Translations under genes and position numbers: made by a program
In this document: positions 62,116-64,000 of the stretch, in pieces
Numbering within the stretch: the first letter of the stretch is position 1
How the letters are laid out: every line of letters starts with the position of its first letter
Assembly: GCA_028564705.1 (NCBI GenBank)
Contig: JAPXFQ010001774.1
Location: forward strand, 186,001 to 250,000
Length of the DNA: 64,000 nt
Direction of reading: 5' to 3'
Source of the DNA: Apricaphanius iberus
Taxonomy: Eukaryota > Chordata > Actinopteri > Cyprinodontiformes > Aphaniidae
The notes under the pieces: model-generated
The model's database searches: none
What the model saw: the letters and a program-made list of their open reading frames with translations, nothing else
Told to the model about the DNA's origin: nothing

Positions 62116-62876
62116 CGATGTCACCATGGGGAGCCTAAGTCACACCCTTCTACTTTCGATCCATGGGTCCCCAACTGCCAGAAAAAAAAAACGAATGAGA
62201 GACAATGGAGCGATAAAAGTTATTTTTGTGATCCAGTTTGAAATGCGCCGTGGATCGAACATATGATATCTGTGTTTTTTAAAAACAAATTTTGATGCAG
62301 AGAAAATGCCAATTTTCGACCGGAGGTAAAAGTTACTTTAGGTTTTGTGTCAAAACGTTTAGCGGACTAGAACTGCAGAAGAAGAAGGAGAGCGAGGGCC
62401 GTGGCCTCCAGGACTAAGAAAAGAGCATTAACACGGAGAAAACCTCTATAAATCTAACAATGTAGAAAGTAGCAGCTATGTCGGGGGTAAAGCAGTCAGT
62501 GGAGTGACAGCCAGCATGGAGGAGAAGCTCTACAAGCTCTAGGTGAGTATTTTACGTGCTATAGCTAGTGCTAGCTCCCGTTAGCCAAATGGCGTCAAAA
62601 ATGTGACTTCTGACTTCTGATTTTTAGGCAATTTAAATGCAAATTTTTAACAATCAAATAAATCCCAAATGACTGGACAAACACATTTGAAATGAACATC
62701 ATTACTTATCACTTAGATCAAAGTACAACATATGTGTGATTCAGGACGTAAGACAAAGCAGACCAGAAAATATGTTTTAGCGCTCTATTGACTTCCATTC
62801 ATTATTTTTTCGTTTTGGGGACCCACGGGCCGACCGGAAGGGGAGGAGACTTAGGCTCCCCATATAGGTAACATTG
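62116..62876. mobile_element. Inverted-repeat element, about 760 bp, non-autonomous
   Basis: The left end contains ATGGGGAGCCTAAGTC then CATGGGTCCCCAA. The reverse complement of the right end contains ATGGGGAGCCTAAGTC then CGTGGGTCCCCAA. Similarity continues through an A-rich stretch and AATGGAGCG / AATAGAGCG, about 100 bp in total. It even extends outward (CGATGTCACC versus CAATGTTACC). No coding frame. The target duplication was not resolved. Confidence 0.7.
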
Positions 62877-64000
62877 TCTTACCATTCATTTTCTCTACCA
62901 AAACTAATAGCAAACGGACATTTAGCAATCCAACACTTTTAAAATAAGATTCACGGACCTCAGACATGATCCATTTCATCACAGCTGCTGTTGTCTGCTG
63001 TAGTTTTTATCTAAAAACGTTCCCTATATGCATTTCAGCAACACTCCTGCAGCAGTATCCCCAGCAGGTAGACTGCTGACGCTGCCGAAGCATTCTTTTC
63101 AATGCTGCCTCTCTGATGAATTGCAGTACTGCAACTTATTTCAGAGAGCCTTTTTATTCCCTTTCAAAATTAAAATTGAGATTCGGGGCTTCTCAGAAAA
63201 CATCAAGCCCAAGTAGCCACCCCCTAACTCCGCCCCTGAGCACTTAGGCATTTGCAAGAAATTGAATTTTGAACTTCTAGCAGAAGTTTAATTTTGTCAA
63301 ATCGTGGCTGCTTCCTGTGTTGGCACATCTGTAGGGAGGATTGTTGCGAATACGCTTCAAAAACTGAACTCAAATCTATTTTGAGCTCAGCGTTGCATGG
63401 TGACACTTGTAATATGCGCATAGAGCGCGGCCGGTGTGGCTCGTCCCATTGATAAAAATGAAAGCGTTTATGCCGCTCGCTACGGACATATTCAGTTATG
63501 CTCGCATAACGCTTTGGTGTACAATCGGGGTTAGCAGTTGGAGAAGGCTTAGAGCAGCGGTCGTATTCTCCTTTATCAAAACAAGATGCAATGCCAGAGG
63601 GAATGCTTGTTGTAATCACGGCTACAGGAATACCAACAACTTATTAGTGTGTTGCATTTTTTTGGGTGACAACTTGCATTTGGCCAGGTACATGAATATT
63701 CAGGGTTGTAACAAAATGTGGAAAAGCAAGATCAAGAGAACATCTACTTGTATGAAAGGAGTCACACAAGTGTTCATCAGCATTATAACAATCCAATAGG
63801 ACAGTTTACATCTCATCCAGTAAATCTGAAATAGTCAGAGCAGGGTTTATAACAGGAACAAACAGTCCCGATGTAGCAATAGCAGTCTGTGCAGCAGCTC
63901 CAGTCGACAGAAAAATTTGGGAACTAACCTTATGTTTGGCTTCAGGTTTACCACTCCACTATTTATATCTACAGACACACTGTTTGAGTCAGACAGCAAT
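62877..64000. other. No gene recognised
   Basis: A 131-codon minus-strand frame (63224-63619) lies in moderately GC-rich sequence, but I recognise no domain. Its DNA (CCGCTCGCTACGGACATATT, GCGCATAGAGCGCGGCC) looks like part of a fish interspersed repeat. A 121-codon plus-strand frame overlaps it. Neither is supported as a gene. Confidence 0.4.

Noticed and set aside
63224..63619. 131-codon minus-strand frame
   Set aside because: Not low in complexity and worth a database search, but no motif was recognised and the DNA resembles a dispersed repeat; left out of the gene list.
1..64000. CRISPR arrays, bacterial operons, ribosome-binding sites
   Set aside because: No direct repeats with regular unique spacers; all evidence points to a vertebrate nuclear genome, so bacterial feature types do not apply.

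Overview
The window looks like a gene-poor, repeat-dense stretch of a ray-finned (teleost, probably spiny-rayed) fish nuclear genome. I recognise no host protein-coding gene, rRNA, tRNA or CRISPR array. What is recognisable is a teleost-type mixture of mobile elements: Rex1-like, Rex3/RTE-like, L2/Maui-like, L1-clade and I/Nimb-like LINEs; BEL/Pao and Ty3/Gypsy LTR elements; and Tc1/mariner, pogo, PIF/Harbinger and hAT DNA transposons. Family names come from protein motifs read by eye. No database search was run, and clade assignments are inference of varying strength.

Layout. 1-9.1 kb: AT-rich sequence with microsatellites, a hairpin repeat, an LTR fragment, a 1.56-kb terminal-inverted-repeat element (5506-7068) whose two arms both carry a zinc-ribbon coding start, and a Rex1-like scrap. 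9095-10712: a complete Tc1-like transposon with TA duplications and a nearly full transposase. 12.9-14.9 kb: a decayed PIF/Harbinger element with its two genes facing each other. 16.0-16.3 kb: a GC-rich 30-bp minisatellite. 17-24.6 kb: LINE relics (Rex1-like, L1-clade, L2-like), a pogo-like transposase tail and an ACGTC-rich insertion. 24668-32394: a full-length BEL/Pao element with 5-bp target duplications, inserted into an L2-like 3' end. 33.0-35.9 kb: Rex3-like and Rex1-like LINE remnants. 35965-44803: a full-length Ty3/Gypsy element on the minus strand, inserted in the 3' UTR of the Rex1-like LINE. 45-51 kb: AT-rich sequence with hAT and L2 relics. 51.6-57.2 kb: an I/Nimb-like LINE on the minus strand with endonuclease, reverse transcriptase and RNase H. 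58293-60139: a compact LTR element with no pol that appears to use self-priming. 60265-61690: the 3' half of another Gypsy element whose RNase H runs directly into the LTR. 62.1-62.9 kb: an inverted-repeat element.

The elements are layered, so relative ages can be read. Gypsy lies inside a Rex1-like LINE, BEL lies inside an L2-like tail, one L2-like 3' end lies inside the endonuclease of another, and a 74-bp (GATG)-tailed retroposon lies inside the I-like LINE. Gypsy appears to be the youngest LTR element because its LTRs are identical except in one odd block and a tandem repeat. BEL is somewhat older (6 differences in 451 bp). The small LTR element is older again (14 differences in 310 bp). 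Most LINE and DNA-transposon copies are broken by stops and frameshifts.
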